28,421 bases of DNA, from assembly GCA_003979345.1 (NCBI GenBank), contig RYVZ01000036.1, positions 1 through 28,421 on the forward strand, in the 5' to 3' direction. The DNA is from Lachnospiraceae bacterium. GTDB taxonomy: Bacteria > Bacillota > Clostridia > Lachnospirales > Lachnospiraceae. The translations under genes were made by a program, and so were the position numbers. Positions 14,400-22,637 of this stretch are shown piece by piece (position 1 is the first letter of the stretch; each line of letters starts with the position of its first letter). A model generated the notes under the pieces. It did not search any database and had not been told where the DNA came from. It was given only the letters and a program-made list of their open reading frames with translations.

Positions 14400-14429
14400 G
14401 TGCATAAAAAAAGCATGTCAGCACATGCT
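14400..14429 (-). terminator. Minus-strand terminator-like hairpin upstream of the sigma operon
   Basis: AGCATGT and ACATGCT (14412-14429) form a perfect 7-bp stem with a four-base loop, followed on the minus strand by seven T residues. It stands between the divergent sigma operon and the DUF421 gene, so it could stop antisense transcription or act in the sigma leader. It shares a GTGCAT-A7/8-GCATGT block with the terminator at 12502-12521. Otherwise the stretch 14185-14524 (340 bases) shows no gene. Confidence 0.55.
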
Positions 14430-14524
14430 ATTTCAAAGAAATGCCCAGGGTTTTTTCAAAAAATATCCTTTTGAAACTATGAAACCATAAAATACCCCCA
14501 CATACCAAAAAAGGAGATTCCATC

Positions 14525-15235
14525 GTGCCAGATTTACTAAAAATCGTCATCCTGTCCATTACCTCTTTGGTCACGCTCTTTATTTTAGCAAAAATCATGG
14601 GATACCGGCAGATGAGCCAGATGAGTATGTTTGACTATATTAACGGCATTACGATCGGTTCCATAGCTGCGGAAATGGCAACGGAATTAGATCAGACACC
14701 ATTGCACGGGATCGTCGCCATGACAGTCTATGCACTGTTTGCGCTTCTTTTGTCTTTTCTCTCCATGAAATCCATCACGATGCGGCGGCTCATTGTGGGA
14801 CGGCCTGTTCTTCTGTTAAACAACGGCAGTATCTATGAAAAAAACTTAAAAAAGGCAAAGATCGATATCAACGAATTTCTGACCCAGTGCCGCGTAGCAG
14901 GATACTTTGATATCTCCAAGCTGCAGAGTGCTGTCTTAGAAGCGGACGGACGCATCAGCTTTCTCCCGCTCTCAACAGAGCGGCCTCTGACAGCCGCTGA
15001 TGTAAAGCTTTCCCCTGAACAGGAAACAATGACCGCCAATGTTGTCATTGACGGTCACATTATGCAAAAAAATCTTCTTCATACAGGAAAAGACGAAATC
15101 TGGCTCCACCGCCAGTTAAAAGCGCAGGGCGCAGACAATGTCCGTGACGTCCTGCTCGCCAGTGTAGATATGCAGAACAAGCTTACCGTCTTTTTGAAAA
15201 ATCACGATGAGCGCAGCAAGGATATCCTGATCTGA
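14525..15235 (+). CDS. DUF421 (YetF/YcaP) family membrane protein
   Basis: This 236-residue protein has three N-terminal membrane helices (about 4-24, 37-55, 58-80) followed by a soluble DUF421 domain: RPVLLLNNGSIYEKNLKKAK, the NEFLTQCRVAGYFDISKLQSAVLE segment split at Gly and Tyr, and GRISFLPLS. Members such as YetF occur in Gram-positive bacteria, sometimes linked to sporulation, but their biochemical role is not settled. The start is GTG with AAAAAAGGAG eight bases upstream. The C-terminal half carries a second small domain (NVVIDGHIMQKNLLHTGKD) typical of longer members. It stands alone, divergent from the sigma operon and convergent with rubrerythrin. Confidence 0.88.
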   Translation: MPDLLKIVILSITSLVTLFILAKIMGYRQMSQMSMFDYINGITIGSIAAEMATELDQTPLHGIVAMTVYALFALLLSFLSMKSITMRRLIVGRPVLLLNNGSIYEKNLKKAKIDINEFLTQCRVAGYFDISKLQSAVLEADGRISFLPLSTERPLTAADVKLSPEQETMTANVVIDGHIMQKNLLHTGKDEIWLHRQLKAQGADNVRDVLLASVDMQNKLTVFLKNHDERSKDILI

Positions 15236-15352
15236 CGCGATTCCGTACCAGGACGACCCACCTGTCATCACCCTTTAAGCTTCATCGTTACACCTGAGCT
15301 CTCTCTAAGAAACGACTTATGCAATCAAAGCACAAGCTGTCCGCTATTATCA

Positions 15353-15889
15353 TCAGTAATTCTCAGCCTTCACCTGGAAGTATGCCTGCGGATGTGCGCA
15401 GACCGGACAAACTTCCGGTGCCTTTTTTCCGACACAGATATGTCCGCAGTTACGGCACTGCCAGATCACCATGCCATCTTTAGAAAATACAGTCTCGCTC
15501 TCTACATTCTGAAGGAGTTTGCGATAGCGCTCTTCATGCTCCTTCTCGATTGCTGCCACGCCCTCAAACTGTCTCGCGATCTCTTCAAAGCCTTCCTCGC
15601 GCGCTTCTTTTGCAAACTGCTCATACATGTCAGTCCACTCGTAATTCTCGCCCTCGGCCGCTGCTTTTAAGTTCTCGGGCGTGCTTCCAATACCACCCAA
15701 AAGCTTAAACCACATTTTAGCATGCTCTTTTTCGTTTGCCGCAGTCTCTTCAAAAATAGCGGCAATCTGCTCATAACCGTCTTTTTTGGCTTTGGATGCA
15801 AAATAGCTGTATTTATTTCTTGCCTGCGACTCGCCGGCAAACGCTGTCTTTAAGTTCGCTTCCGTTTTGGTTCCCTTTAATTTTGGCAT
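15353..15889 (-). CDS. Rubrerythrin
   Basis: This 178-residue non-haem iron protein reduces hydrogen peroxide in anaerobes, using electrons from rubredoxin or NADH-rubredoxin reductase. The four-helix ferritin-like domain (about 1-130) shows the diiron ligands Glu20, Glu53-x-x-His56, Glu94/Glu97 and Glu115-x-x-His118. The C-terminal rubredoxin-like domain has the iron ligands Cys145/Cys148 (CRNCGH) and Cys161/Cys164 (CPVCAHP). Nothing is missing. A strong AGGAGGGGG lies just before the ATG, and the gene starts 21 bases after fabZ, so it is probably transcribed with acpP-fabZ, though it may also have its own promoter. Confidence 0.95.
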   Translation of the reverse strand: MPKLKGTKTEANLKTAFAGESQARNKYSYFASKAKKDGYEQIAAIFEETAANEKEHAKMWFKLLGGIGSTPENLKAAAEGENYEWTDMYEQFAKEAREEGFEEIARQFEGVAAIEKEHEERYRKLLQNVESETVFSKDGMVIWQCRNCGHICVGKKAPEVCPVCAHPQAYFQVKAENY

Positions 15890-15910
15890 TTTCCCCCTCC
15901 TGATATACGA

Positions 15911-16330
15911 TTACCCGATCGCAAATGTCAGCTCTGCGCTAGCTACAAGTTTCCCGTTCACCGCAGCCTTTGCCTCTCCGATTCCCATAGGACCTTTGAC
16001 CTTTGTCATTGCGGTCTCAAGAGTCAGCACGTCCCCCGGTGTCACTTTTTCCTTAAACTTTGCATGATTGATCGCCGCAAAATATGCAGTCTTTCCTTTG
16101 TTTTCCTCAAGGCTCAAAATTGCCACTGCTCCGACCTGGGCTAACGCCTCAATGATGAGTACGCCCGGCATGACCGGTTCCGACGGAAAATGCCCCGCAA
16201 AATACGGTTCATTATAGCTTACGCACTTCTTTCCGACAGCGCGTACACCCGGTTCAAGCTCCTCAATCGTATCAATGAGCAGAAACGGCTGCCTGTGGGG
16301 TATGATCTCCATGATCTCTTTTGTCGTCAT
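15911..16330 (-). CDS. fabZ: 3-hydroxyacyl-ACP dehydratase FabZ
   Basis: This 139-residue hot-dog-fold enzyme dehydrates 3-hydroxyacyl-ACP to trans-2-enoyl-ACP in fatty acid synthesis. The catalytic His47 is in the FAGHFPSEPVMPGVL motif and Glu61 is in LIIEALAQ. N-terminal MEIIPHRQPFLLID is also typical. The start overlaps the acpP stop by four bases, so it is translationally coupled to its carrier protein. The rest of the fab cluster is not in this window, so either the cluster is split or this is a second copy. Confidence 0.95.
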   Translation of the reverse strand: MTTKEIMEIIPHRQPFLLIDTIEELEPGVRAVGKKCVSYNEPYFAGHFPSEPVMPGVLIIEALAQVGAVAILSLEENKGKTAYFAAINHAKFKEKVTPGDVLTLETAMTKVKGPMGIGEAKAAVNGKLVASAELTFAIG

Positions 16331-16560
16331 GCTTCAACGCCTTTGCTCTTCATATATTCGATCACTGCGCCGACTGTCGTGATCTTCTCTAAGTCCTCAG
16401 CCGGAATCTCAATCTCATATTCTTCCTCAAAAGCCATGACCAGCTCAAATAAATCAAGGGAATCCGCGCCAAGATCGTCCTTGAAGCTGGAATCCTCCGT
16501 AATTTCTGACGCATCCACATTCAACTGCTCTGCAATAATCTCTTTTACTCTCTCCAACAT
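16327..16560 (-). CDS. acpP: Acyl carrier protein
   Basis: This is a 77-residue acidic carrier protein. Ser34 in the GADSLDLFELV motif is the attachment site for 4'-phosphopantetheine. The ATG start at 16558-16560 has AAGGAG upstream and gives the normal N-terminus MLERVKEIIAEQLN; a longer frame upstream adds 15 residues unlike the family. It is first in the acpP-fabZ-rubrerythrin series and has its own predicted promoter between it and rsmI. Confidence 0.95.
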   Translation of the reverse strand: MLERVKEIIAEQLNVDASEITEDSSFKDDLGADSLDLFELVMAFEEEYEIEIPAEDLEKITTVGAVIEYMKSKGVEA

Positions 16561-16634
16561 AGCTAATTCTCCTTTTTGTTCATTTTTGGTCCAAGCTCTA
16601 CCCATATTTTGACATATGGAAAGGCTACGATATA

Positions 16635-16663
16635 TTTATACATAATTTCTCTGCGGATTGCAA
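16635..16663 (-). promoter_or_regulatory. Predicted promoter of acpP-fabZ
   Basis: On the minus strand TTGCAA (16658-16663) and TATAAA (16635-16640) are 17 bases apart. The site lies between the rsmI stop and the acpP start. I see no clear FapR- or FabT-type palindrome next to it. Confidence 0.6.
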
Positions 16664-16683
16664 TATACATTTATACGAATCTT

Positions 16684-17547
16684 TTATAAATTCTCACTTT
16701 CCGCCGGATGCTCCAATAAATAGGCATAAATTTCACGCTTGCTGACGCCCCTGTCCGCCGCAACACGCTTCATTGCCTCCTTACGGCCAATCCCCTGTTC
16801 CTCATAAAAACGCATTTGTTCCTTGATCGGTCTTTTACGGTACTCCTCCTGCCGTTCACTTTTTTGCTCGGCAAGACTCTTTCCTTCTATGACAAGAACA
16901 AACTCTCCGCGGGGATCTTCGTTCTCATATTTGACGACCGCTTCTGAGATCGTCGTAGGTACAATCGTTTCAAAACGCTTTGTCAACTCTCTGCACAGCG
17001 TGATCCTGCGGTTTCCCAGACAGTCATTCAGCTCTTTCAGCGTCTTCTTCAAATGATGAGGCGCTTCGTACAGGATCATCGTACGGCTCTCGTTTGCAAG
17101 CGAATCCAATATTCCTTTTCTCTGCTTTGCATCCGTTGGAAGAAACCCCTCAAAGCAAAACCGCCTTGTGGAAAGTCCCGACAGCGTAAGCGCCGTAATG
17201 CAGGCCGAGGCGCCCGGCAGACTCGTTACCGTGATCTGCTCTTCCTGGCACATCGCGACTAGAACCTCGCCCGGGTCAGAAATGGCAGGCGTTCCCGCAT
17301 CCGTGATCAACGCTATGTTTTTTCCCTCTTTTAGCTGCGTGATCAGCTCATGAGCTTTTTCCACCTTATTATATTCATGGTAGCTTGTCATCGGTGTATG
17401 AATATCAAAATGTGTCAACAGTTTTAAGCTGTTGCGCGTATCCTCCGCTGCAATGATATCCGCCTCTTTTAACGTCTCGATCACGCGCAGCGTCATGTCC
17501 GCCAGATTGCCGATCGGCGTCGCGCATAAAAACAACACTCCTGCCAT
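16684..17547 (-). CDS. rsmI: 16S rRNA (cytidine1402-2'-O)-methyltransferase RsmI
   Basis: This 287-residue tetrapyrrole-methylase-fold enzyme methylates the ribose of C1402 in 16S rRNA. Recognisable motifs are LFLCATPIGNLADMTLRV at the N-terminus, AEDTRNSLKLL, ITDAGTPAISDPGEVLV and LPGASACITALTLSGL, then MILYEAPHHL. The C-terminal part (KRPIKEQMRFYEEQGIGRKE, then AMKRVAADRGVSKREIYAYL) is the usual helical tail. In Bacillus the same gene (yabC/yraL type) follows the trmN6-like gene, as here. It begins 103 bases after trmN6 and has only a weak ribosome binding sequence (GGTGAAATGTC). Confidence 0.95.
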   Translation of the reverse strand: MAGVLFLCATPIGNLADMTLRVIETLKEADIIAAEDTRNSLKLLTHFDIHTPMTSYHEYNKVEKAHELITQLKEGKNIALITDAGTPAISDPGEVLVAMCQEEQITVTSLPGASACITALTLSGLSTRRFCFEGFLPTDAKQRKGILDSLANESRTMILYEAPHHLKKTLKELNDCLGNRRITLCRELTKRFETIVPTTISEAVVKYENEDPRGEFVLVIEGKSLAEQKSERQEEYRKRPIKEQMRFYEEQGIGRKEAMKRVAADRGVSKREIYAYLLEHPAESENL

Positions 17548-17650
17548 GACATTTCACCGTCTTTCCCCCAAATTGCGCCCGCCGCCTTAGTTAGAAAATG
17601 TATCCTCCGGTGCCTTCATTCCCCTGTACAGCGCTTATCAGACCGCATCT

Positions 17651-18391
17651 TTAATATCCATAGTCCCGCCGCAGTTCCTCGGTATAGATTTTCGGTGCAC
17701 TATAGATAATCAGTGGTTTCTCCACCGTGATCCGCGGATTACCTCCCCGCACACCCTCTATAAGTACCATAACAGGCTCCCTGTCTGCATATGGATAGAC
17801 AAGCCGCATCCGCTTCGGTTCTAAGTGGTATGCGCACATCTTTGTGATGATCTCTGCAAGCCGGAACGGTCTGTGTACCATATAAAAATGCCCGCCCGGT
17901 TTTAAGACTGCTGCCGTCTGCGCGATCACATCCTCAAGTGTACATAATACCTCATGCCGCGCGATCGTCTTTTCATCCGCCGGGTTTTGAATCCCGTGAT
18001 CCGCGATCATATAGGGCGGATTGCACGTCACGACATCGAACACCGACGCGCCGAACAGCATTCTCGCCTCTTTGATGTCCCCCGTCATGATCGCGACCCG
18101 TTCTTCGAGCGCGTTCATCTTAACGCTTCTTTCAGCCATATCTGCGCTCTCCGGCTGAATCTCCAGTCCGGTCAGCCGCGCCGCCTGTGTCTTTGCGGAG
18201 AGCAGGAGCGGAATGATACCGGTACCCGTTCCTAAGTCGAGAACGTGATCCCCCGGCTTTGCCTTTGCAAAACCGGAAAGCAGCACGGCATCCATGCCAA
18301 AGCAGAACGCCCTGCTGTTTTGTATGATCTTAAGACCGCTTAGCTGGAGATCGTCAATTCGCTCATTTTCCTTTAATTGTATTTCCGCCAT
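17651..18391 (-). CDS. trmN6: tRNA1(Val) (adenine37-N6)-methyltransferase-like protein
   Basis: This 246-residue SAM-dependent methyltransferase belongs to the YabB/YfiC family. Motif I is LDLGTGTGIIPLL (51-63) and motif IV is CNPPYM (123-128), the NPPY signature of N6-adenine methylation. It starts two bases after the ricT stop, and the TAAGG at that junction overlaps the stop. The target is assigned from the family: A37 of tRNA(Val) in E. coli TrmN6. Firmicutes members may have other substrates. Position between ricT and rsmI matches the Bacillus order. Confidence 0.88.
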   Translation of the reverse strand: MAEIQLKENERIDDLQLSGLKIIQNSRAFCFGMDAVLLSGFAKAKPGDHVLDLGTGTGIIPLLLSAKTQAARLTGLEIQPESADMAERSVKMNALEERVAIMTGDIKEARMLFGASVFDVVTCNPPYMIADHGIQNPADEKTIARHEVLCTLEDVIAQTAAVLKPGGHFYMVHRPFRLAEIITKMCAYHLEPKRMRLVYPYADREPVMVLIEGVRGGNPRITVEKPLIIYSAPKIYTEELRRDYGY

Positions 18392-18393
18392 CC

Positions 18394-19311
18394 TTAATTA
18401 TCTTCCAGCTTCGATCTGCTCTCGTGCTTTTCCACCTTTTCAAGTTTCTCTAACTCTTTCATCTCCGCTGTGCTGACATTGTTCTTTTCTCTTCTGTGAC
18501 GGCGCTTAAAGCGAAGCTGCTCCACTTTATATTCCCGCAGTTCCTTCTCGTCATCGACCTCAACAAGTACCTTTACAAGCTGGCGCAGTACGTTAACGCT
18601 TGATACCTCACCGCGCAGTCCGTCATCCGTTGTCACATAATCCCCTACTCCCGGAAGCTTTCGGTTCAATTCCTCATACGTTTCTTCCTCGTTTTTCAGG
18701 CAGCACATAAGCCTGCCGCAGACGCCGGAAATCTTGGTCGGGTTCAAAGAAAGATTCTGTTCCTTTGCCATTTTAATGGATACGGGAATAAACTCGGACA
18801 GATAACTGTGGCAGCATAGCGCTCTGCCGCAGATACCGATACCGCCTACGATCTTGGTTTCATCACGCACACCAATCTGCCGCAGTTCGATTCTTGTCTT
18901 GAACACGCTTGCCAGATCTTTGACGAGCTCACGGAAGTCAATGCGCCCGTCCGCCGTAAAATAAAAAAGCACTTTGTTATTATCGAATGTATATTCCGCA
19001 TCGATCAGTTTCATTTCCAGATTGTGCTTTGCGATCTTTTCAAGGCAGATCGCAAACGCATCTTTTTCTTTTCGTTTATTATTTGCTTCCTGCTCGTCAT
19101 CCCGTTCACTTGCGATTCGCAGTACCGGTTTCAGCGGCTGGACGACCTTATCGTCCTCCACATCCTTCGGATCGCAGATCACCGTGCCGTATTCCACGCC
19201 GCGCGCAGTTTCCACTATAACATGATCGCCTTTTTTTACCGGAAACTTTAACGGGTCAAAATAATAAATCTTTCCCGCCGTTCGAAAGCGCACTCCTATT
19301 ACTCTTGTCAT
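18394..19311 (-). CDS. ricT: RicT (YaaT), PSP1-domain protein
   Basis: This 305-residue protein belongs to the stage-0 sporulation YaaT/PSP1 family. In Bacillus it forms the Y-complex with RicA and RicF, carries iron-sulfur clusters and supports RNase Y maturation of mRNAs, with effects on sporulation and competence. The PSP1 domain includes the two cysteine motifs CGRALCC (Cys161, 166, 167) and CGRLMCC (Cys198, 203, 204), all present. The C-terminal tail (about 270-305) is charged, Lys/Glu-rich and probably disordered. It lies between holB and trmN6, its usual place. A stretch of 110 bases with two inverted repeats separates it from holB. Confidence 0.95.
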   Translation of the reverse strand: MTRVIGVRFRTAGKIYYFDPLKFPVKKGDHVIVETARGVEYGTVICDPKDVEDDKVVQPLKPVLRIASERDDEQEANNKRKEKDAFAICLEKIAKHNLEMKLIDAEYTFDNNKVLFYFTADGRIDFRELVKDLASVFKTRIELRQIGVRDETKIVGGIGICGRALCCHSYLSEFIPVSIKMAKEQNLSLNPTKISGVCGRLMCCLKNEEETYEELNRKLPGVGDYVTTDDGLRGEVSSVNVLRQLVKVLVEVDDEKELREYKVEQLRFKRRHRREKNNVSTAEMKELEKLEKVEKHESRSKLEDN

Positions 19312-19340
19312 AATCTAATCTCCCATGCTGCCAACAACCC

Positions 19341-19396
19341 GCGAATTTGGGCGTCAGCACAAATTTGCCGGTTGAAAAATCTTTGATTTTTCAACC
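19341..19396. repeat. Two adjacent inverted repeats between holB and ricT
   Basis: The first (19341-19368) pairs GCGAATTTGGGC with GCACAAATTTGC around a four-base loop, with one G-U pair and one mismatch. The second (19370-19396) is perfect: GGTTGAAAAATC, three bases, GATTTTTCAACC. Neither is followed by a T run on the strand that transcribes the operon. The compact double hairpin resembles a dispersed intergenic palindromic element or an mRNA-processing site. Confidence 0.65.
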
Positions 19397-19421
19397 TATT
19401 AACCTCAATCTTTCCGTGGCT

Positions 19422-20429
19422 CTAGTTTTCCTTGATCGCCAGCAGCAGCAGTTCCATCGTCAGCTCAAAATTCACGTTTGCCTTCAGACGCGCCTTTGCG
19501 CTCTCAACTGCCTTGATGATATCTTCAATACCCTCATAGCTGCTCTTATCCGCCACTTTTCTAATATACTGTATCTCCTCCTTAAAAATCAAGTGATTTG
19601 CGTCGCTTGTCGCCTTAAAGAGCAGAACGTCGCGGTACCAGACCGCAATGATATCCAGATAATCGTCAATATTGAATTTGTACTCACTGATCTTTTTGAT
19701 CGCCTCAACGGTCTCACTCATATCCATGTCACCGATATATTTAAGAAGCGATACGGCATCTGCTTTTATATTATCAAATTCTTCGCTCGTTGCAAGGGCT
19801 TTTGCCTTTCCAACATTTCCCCTTGCAAACGCGACGCAGACGTCTGCCTTATAATCCGGCACCTGCAGCTGCTCCATCAGATATTTCCTTATCTCATGAT
19901 CCGGCGCCGGTTTCATATGTAAGCTGACACATCGGCTCAAGATCGTCGGCAACATCGCCTCCATATTCGTAGTCAAAATCAGGATAACGGCGTAGGCGGG
20001 CGGTTCCTCCAACGTCTTTAAGAGCGCATTCTGCGCCTGCGGCGTCATCTTTTCCCCTTCGTTGATGATATATATTTTATAGGGGCTGCTGTACGGCTTA
20101 ATCACAATATCCTGATTGACCTGCGTTCGGATATCCTCAACGCCGATGGTATTCGGTTTCTCATGCTGCACACGGATGATATCCGGCTGATTATCGCTGA
20201 GCGCCTGCCTGCATGAATGGCATTCGTTACACGGTATGAGCACGTTTTCGTCTGTACCGCCTCTTTTTTCACATTGCAGTGCCATCGCAAACAGACGCGC
20301 AATATATTCTTTTCCACTGCTGCGCTCTCCGCAGATGACATAGGCATGCGATATCTGATTTCTTGTGAGCGCGGTATGCAGATGCTCTTTGATCTGCTCC
20401 TGTCCGATAATGTCCTGAAATGAAACCAT
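19422..20429 (-). CDS. holB: DNA polymerase III subunit delta' (HolB)
   Basis: This 335-residue AAA+ clamp-loader subunit helps load the sliding clamp. The first residues MVSFQDIIGQE and HAYVICGERSSGKEYIARLF (P-loop at 34-41) are typical, as are the four zinc ligands Cys53, Cys67, Cys70 and Cys73 (CNECHSC), LLKTLEEPP and the SRC motif (TILSRCVSLHM). The ATG at 20427-20429 has AAAAGGAG six bases upstream; a TTG two codons earlier lies inside that site and is unlikely. It follows yaaR by about 30 bases, the conserved Firmicutes order. Confidence 0.95.
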   Translation of the reverse strand: MVSFQDIIGQEQIKEHLHTALTRNQISHAYVICGERSSGKEYIARLFAMALQCEKRGGTDENVLIPCNECHSCRQALSDNQPDIIRVQHEKPNTIGVEDIRTQVNQDIVIKPYSSPYKIYIINEGEKMTPQAQNALLKTLEEPPAYAVILILTTNMEAMLPTILSRCVSLHMKPAPDHEIRKYLMEQLQVPDYKADVCVAFARGNVGKAKALATSEEFDNIKADAVSLLKYIGDMDMSETVEAIKKISEYKFNIDDYLDIIAVWYRDVLLFKATSDANHLIFKEEIQYIRKVADKSSYEGIEDIIKAVESAKARLKANVNFELTMELLLLAIKEN

Positions 20430-20462
20430 AGGCAACTCCTTTTTGCTTCTTTCAGCATGTCT

Positions 20463-20903
20463 TTACATAAAAATGTCCAGTAACAATCCCTTGATCTCCC
20501 CGATCAGTCCCAAGATCGCAAGGTGATCCTTCTCGTCTTTCACAAGCTCCTGCGCAAGCGCATCCATCGTTTCATCCACCTTCCGGATGATCCCGTAAAC
20601 ACGGTGCCTGCCGCGGCGGTCCAAAAAGTTCTCCCTCGAAAATTTGTGGGAGCGCGTTACGACTTCGTTGAGAAATTCCTTTACAAGCGCGCGGTAACGC
20701 TTCATATCGCGAATGTCCATTTTCTTTGATATCTTCTTGCCCTGAGCCGTGATATCTTCCATCAGCAGACTGATACGGTTCTGGAGCTCCGTCTCCTCAA
20801 TATGGCTTGCGAGCATGAATTTGAATTTGTCATCAGTCTGCTGTGATTGCTCCTGCTGCTGTATGTTCTGCGACTGCATGACCTGATTTACTTTGATATC
20901 CAA
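20463..20903 (-). CDS. yaaR: YaaR family protein (DUF327)
   Basis: This is a 146-residue, mostly helical cytoplasmic protein. A Gln-rich N-terminus (about 8-23) is followed by the conserved body with ISKKMDIRDMKRYRALVKEF, HKFSRENFLDRRGRHRVYGII and the end segment LIGEIKGLLLDIFM. The function is unknown; its constant place before holB in Firmicutes suggests a link to that operon. The start is TTG with AGGTGGGAG a few bases upstream, and no ATG before residue 9 would keep the conserved N-terminus. Confidence 0.9.
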   Translation of the reverse strand: MDIKVNQVMQSQNIQQQEQSQQTDDKFKFMLASHIEETELQNRISLLMEDITAQGKKISKKMDIRDMKRYRALVKEFLNEVVTRSHKFSRENFLDRRGRHRVYGIIRKVDETMDALAQELVKDEKDHLAILGLIGEIKGLLLDIFM

Positions 20904-21013
20904 CTTGCTCCCACCTTTCTGCAGGGCATTGCACAGTGCCTTATTTCCAAGCCCTTCTCATATCGCAATTAGATCAGCCATAACACGCTGGAAGACATTT
21001 CTTTTCACAACGA

Positions 21014-22543
21014 TCAGCCTCTCCCGCTATATTCATTGTCCTCTGCATAAGAAAGTGCGCAACGCACAGCACGTTTCCATCCTCTGATGCATCCTGCACG
21101 CTTCTCTTCGTCCATCACCGGCGCGAAACAGGTCTCATCTTTCCGATTTGCACGGACTTCCTCTTTACCCTCATAAAAACCCGCTGCGATGCCCGCAAGA
21201 TATGCCGCGCCCAGCGCTGTTGTCTCTATGCACGCAGGACGGATCACGTCTTTCCCCAAAATATCTGCCTGAAACTGTACTAAAAACTGATTACTGCTTG
21301 CACCGCCGTCCACGCGCAGGCTGCGAATGGCAATTCCCGCATCTTTCTCCATTGCCTGTAATACTTCAAGTGTCTGATAGGCAAGAGATTCCAACGTTGC
21401 CCGAATAAAATGTGACCGTCCCGTACCCCGCGTCAGACCAACGATCATACCGCGCGCATATGGGTTCCAATAAGGCGCTCCCATTCCGGTAAAAGCAGGG
21501 ACCACATACACGCTATTCGTATCAGGCACTTCAAATGCAGCCCTTTCCGTTTCGGCTGCCGTGCGGATCAGTCCAAGCTCATCCCTGAGCCATTGAACGG
21601 CGGCGCCCGCTACAAACACACTTCCCTCCAGTGCATACTGTACTTCGTCCCCGACGCCTGCGGCGATCGTCGTCAAGAGCCCGTTTGATGAATCCATGGC
21701 TTTGGTACCTGTATTCATCAGTAAAAAGCAACCGGTTCCGTATGTATTCTTTACATCGCCTTCATCAAAACAGCACTGGCCAAACAGTGCCGCCTGCTGA
21801 TCCCCCGCCGCACCGGCGATCGGAATACTCCCGCCGATCACTGTCTCATCCGTATAGCCGTATATGTAGCTTGACGGTTTTACCTCGGGCAGCATACATG
21901 TCGGAATGTCAAATAGTTTTAGTATTTCTTCATCCCACTTAAGCGTATGGATGTTAAAAAGCATCGTTCGCGACGCGTTCGTATAGTCTGTCACAAACAC
22001 CCTGCCTTTTGTCAGATTATAGATCAGCCATGTATCCACCGTGCCGAACAACAGCTCACCACGCATGGCGCGCTCCTTTGTCCCCGGCACATGCTCCAGG
22101 ATCCAGGCAACCTTGCTTCCGGAAAAATAAGCATCCGGGATCAGACCGGTCTTATCGCGCAGCATCGGTCCGTATCCGTCCGCTGTCAGTTTCTCTATTT
22201 TCTCAGCAGTCCGCCGGCACTGCCATACGATCGCGTTATAAACCGGTTTTCCGGTCCTGCGGTCCCACACGACCGTTGTCTCGCGCTGGTTTGTAATGCC
22301 GATGGCGGCCACCTCTTCAACGGCAGCACCGATTTTTCCAAGCGCCTCGACCGCAACCGAAAGCTGTGACGACCAGATTTCCATCGGGTCGTGTTCGACC
22401 CAGCCCGGCTGCGGATAAATCTGCGCAAATTCTCTTTGCGCAACAGAGCACATCGTTCCGTTTCTATCAAAAAGAATACACCGCGAACTTGTTGTACCCT
22501 GATCTAACGCCATAATATATTTTTTTGAGGAATTATTTTCCAT
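21014..22543 (-). CDS. glpK: Glycerol kinase
   Basis: This is a FGGY-family kinase of about 509 residues that phosphorylates glycerol to glycerol-3-phosphate. The phosphate-binding motif MALDQGTTSSR is at 11-21, followed by GWVEHDPMEIW, ITNQRETTVVWDRRTG, AGAAGDQQAALFGQ, NTYGTGCF and DGGASSNQFLVQFQADIL, all standard. The ATG at 22541-22543 has GGGAGAG just upstream; a TTG seven codons earlier is the alternative. I see no nearby glpF or glpD. It stands between pyk and yaaR, where it breaks the usual tmk-yaaQ-yaaR neighbourhood. The 73-base gap after pyk shows no terminator. Confidence 0.95.
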   Translation of the reverse strand: MENNSSKKYIMALDQGTTSSRCILFDRNGTMCSVAQREFAQIYPQPGWVEHDPMEIWSSQLSVAVEALGKIGAAVEEVAAIGITNQRETTVVWDRRTGKPVYNAIVWQCRRTAEKIEKLTADGYGPMLRDKTGLIPDAYFSGSKVAWILEHVPGTKERAMRGELLFGTVDTWLIYNLTKGRVFVTDYTNASRTMLFNIHTLKWDEEILKLFDIPTCMLPEVKPSSYIYGYTDETVIGGSIPIAGAAGDQQAALFGQCCFDEGDVKNTYGTGCFLLMNTGTKAMDSSNGLLTTIAAGVGDEVQYALEGSVFVAGAAVQWLRDELGLIRTAAETERAAFEVPDTNSVYVVPAFTGMGAPYWNPYARGMIVGLTRGTGRSHFIRATLESLAYQTLEVLQAMEKDAGIAIRSLRVDGGASSNQFLVQFQADILGKDVIRPACIETTALGAAYLAGIAAGFYEGKEEVRANRKDETCFAPVMDEEKRAGCIRGWKRAVRCALSYAEDNEYSGRG

Positions 22544-22637
22544 CTCTCCCAATGGTGTATACACAAGGGTGCATGCACGATTCCTTTCCGCCCTGCATCA
22601 TTTTCATTAAAGATTTATTGACTGTGTCGATAAATGT

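Noticed and set aside
19347..19922. Plus-strand open frame of 191 codons opposite holB
   Set aside because: It is a shadow of the holB gene; HolB has P-loop, zinc and SRC motifs in the right order.
22570..22579. GTGCATGCAC palindrome upstream of glpK
   Set aside because: Ten-base palindromes of this type occur by chance in a window of this size; no second copy or promoter context supports it.
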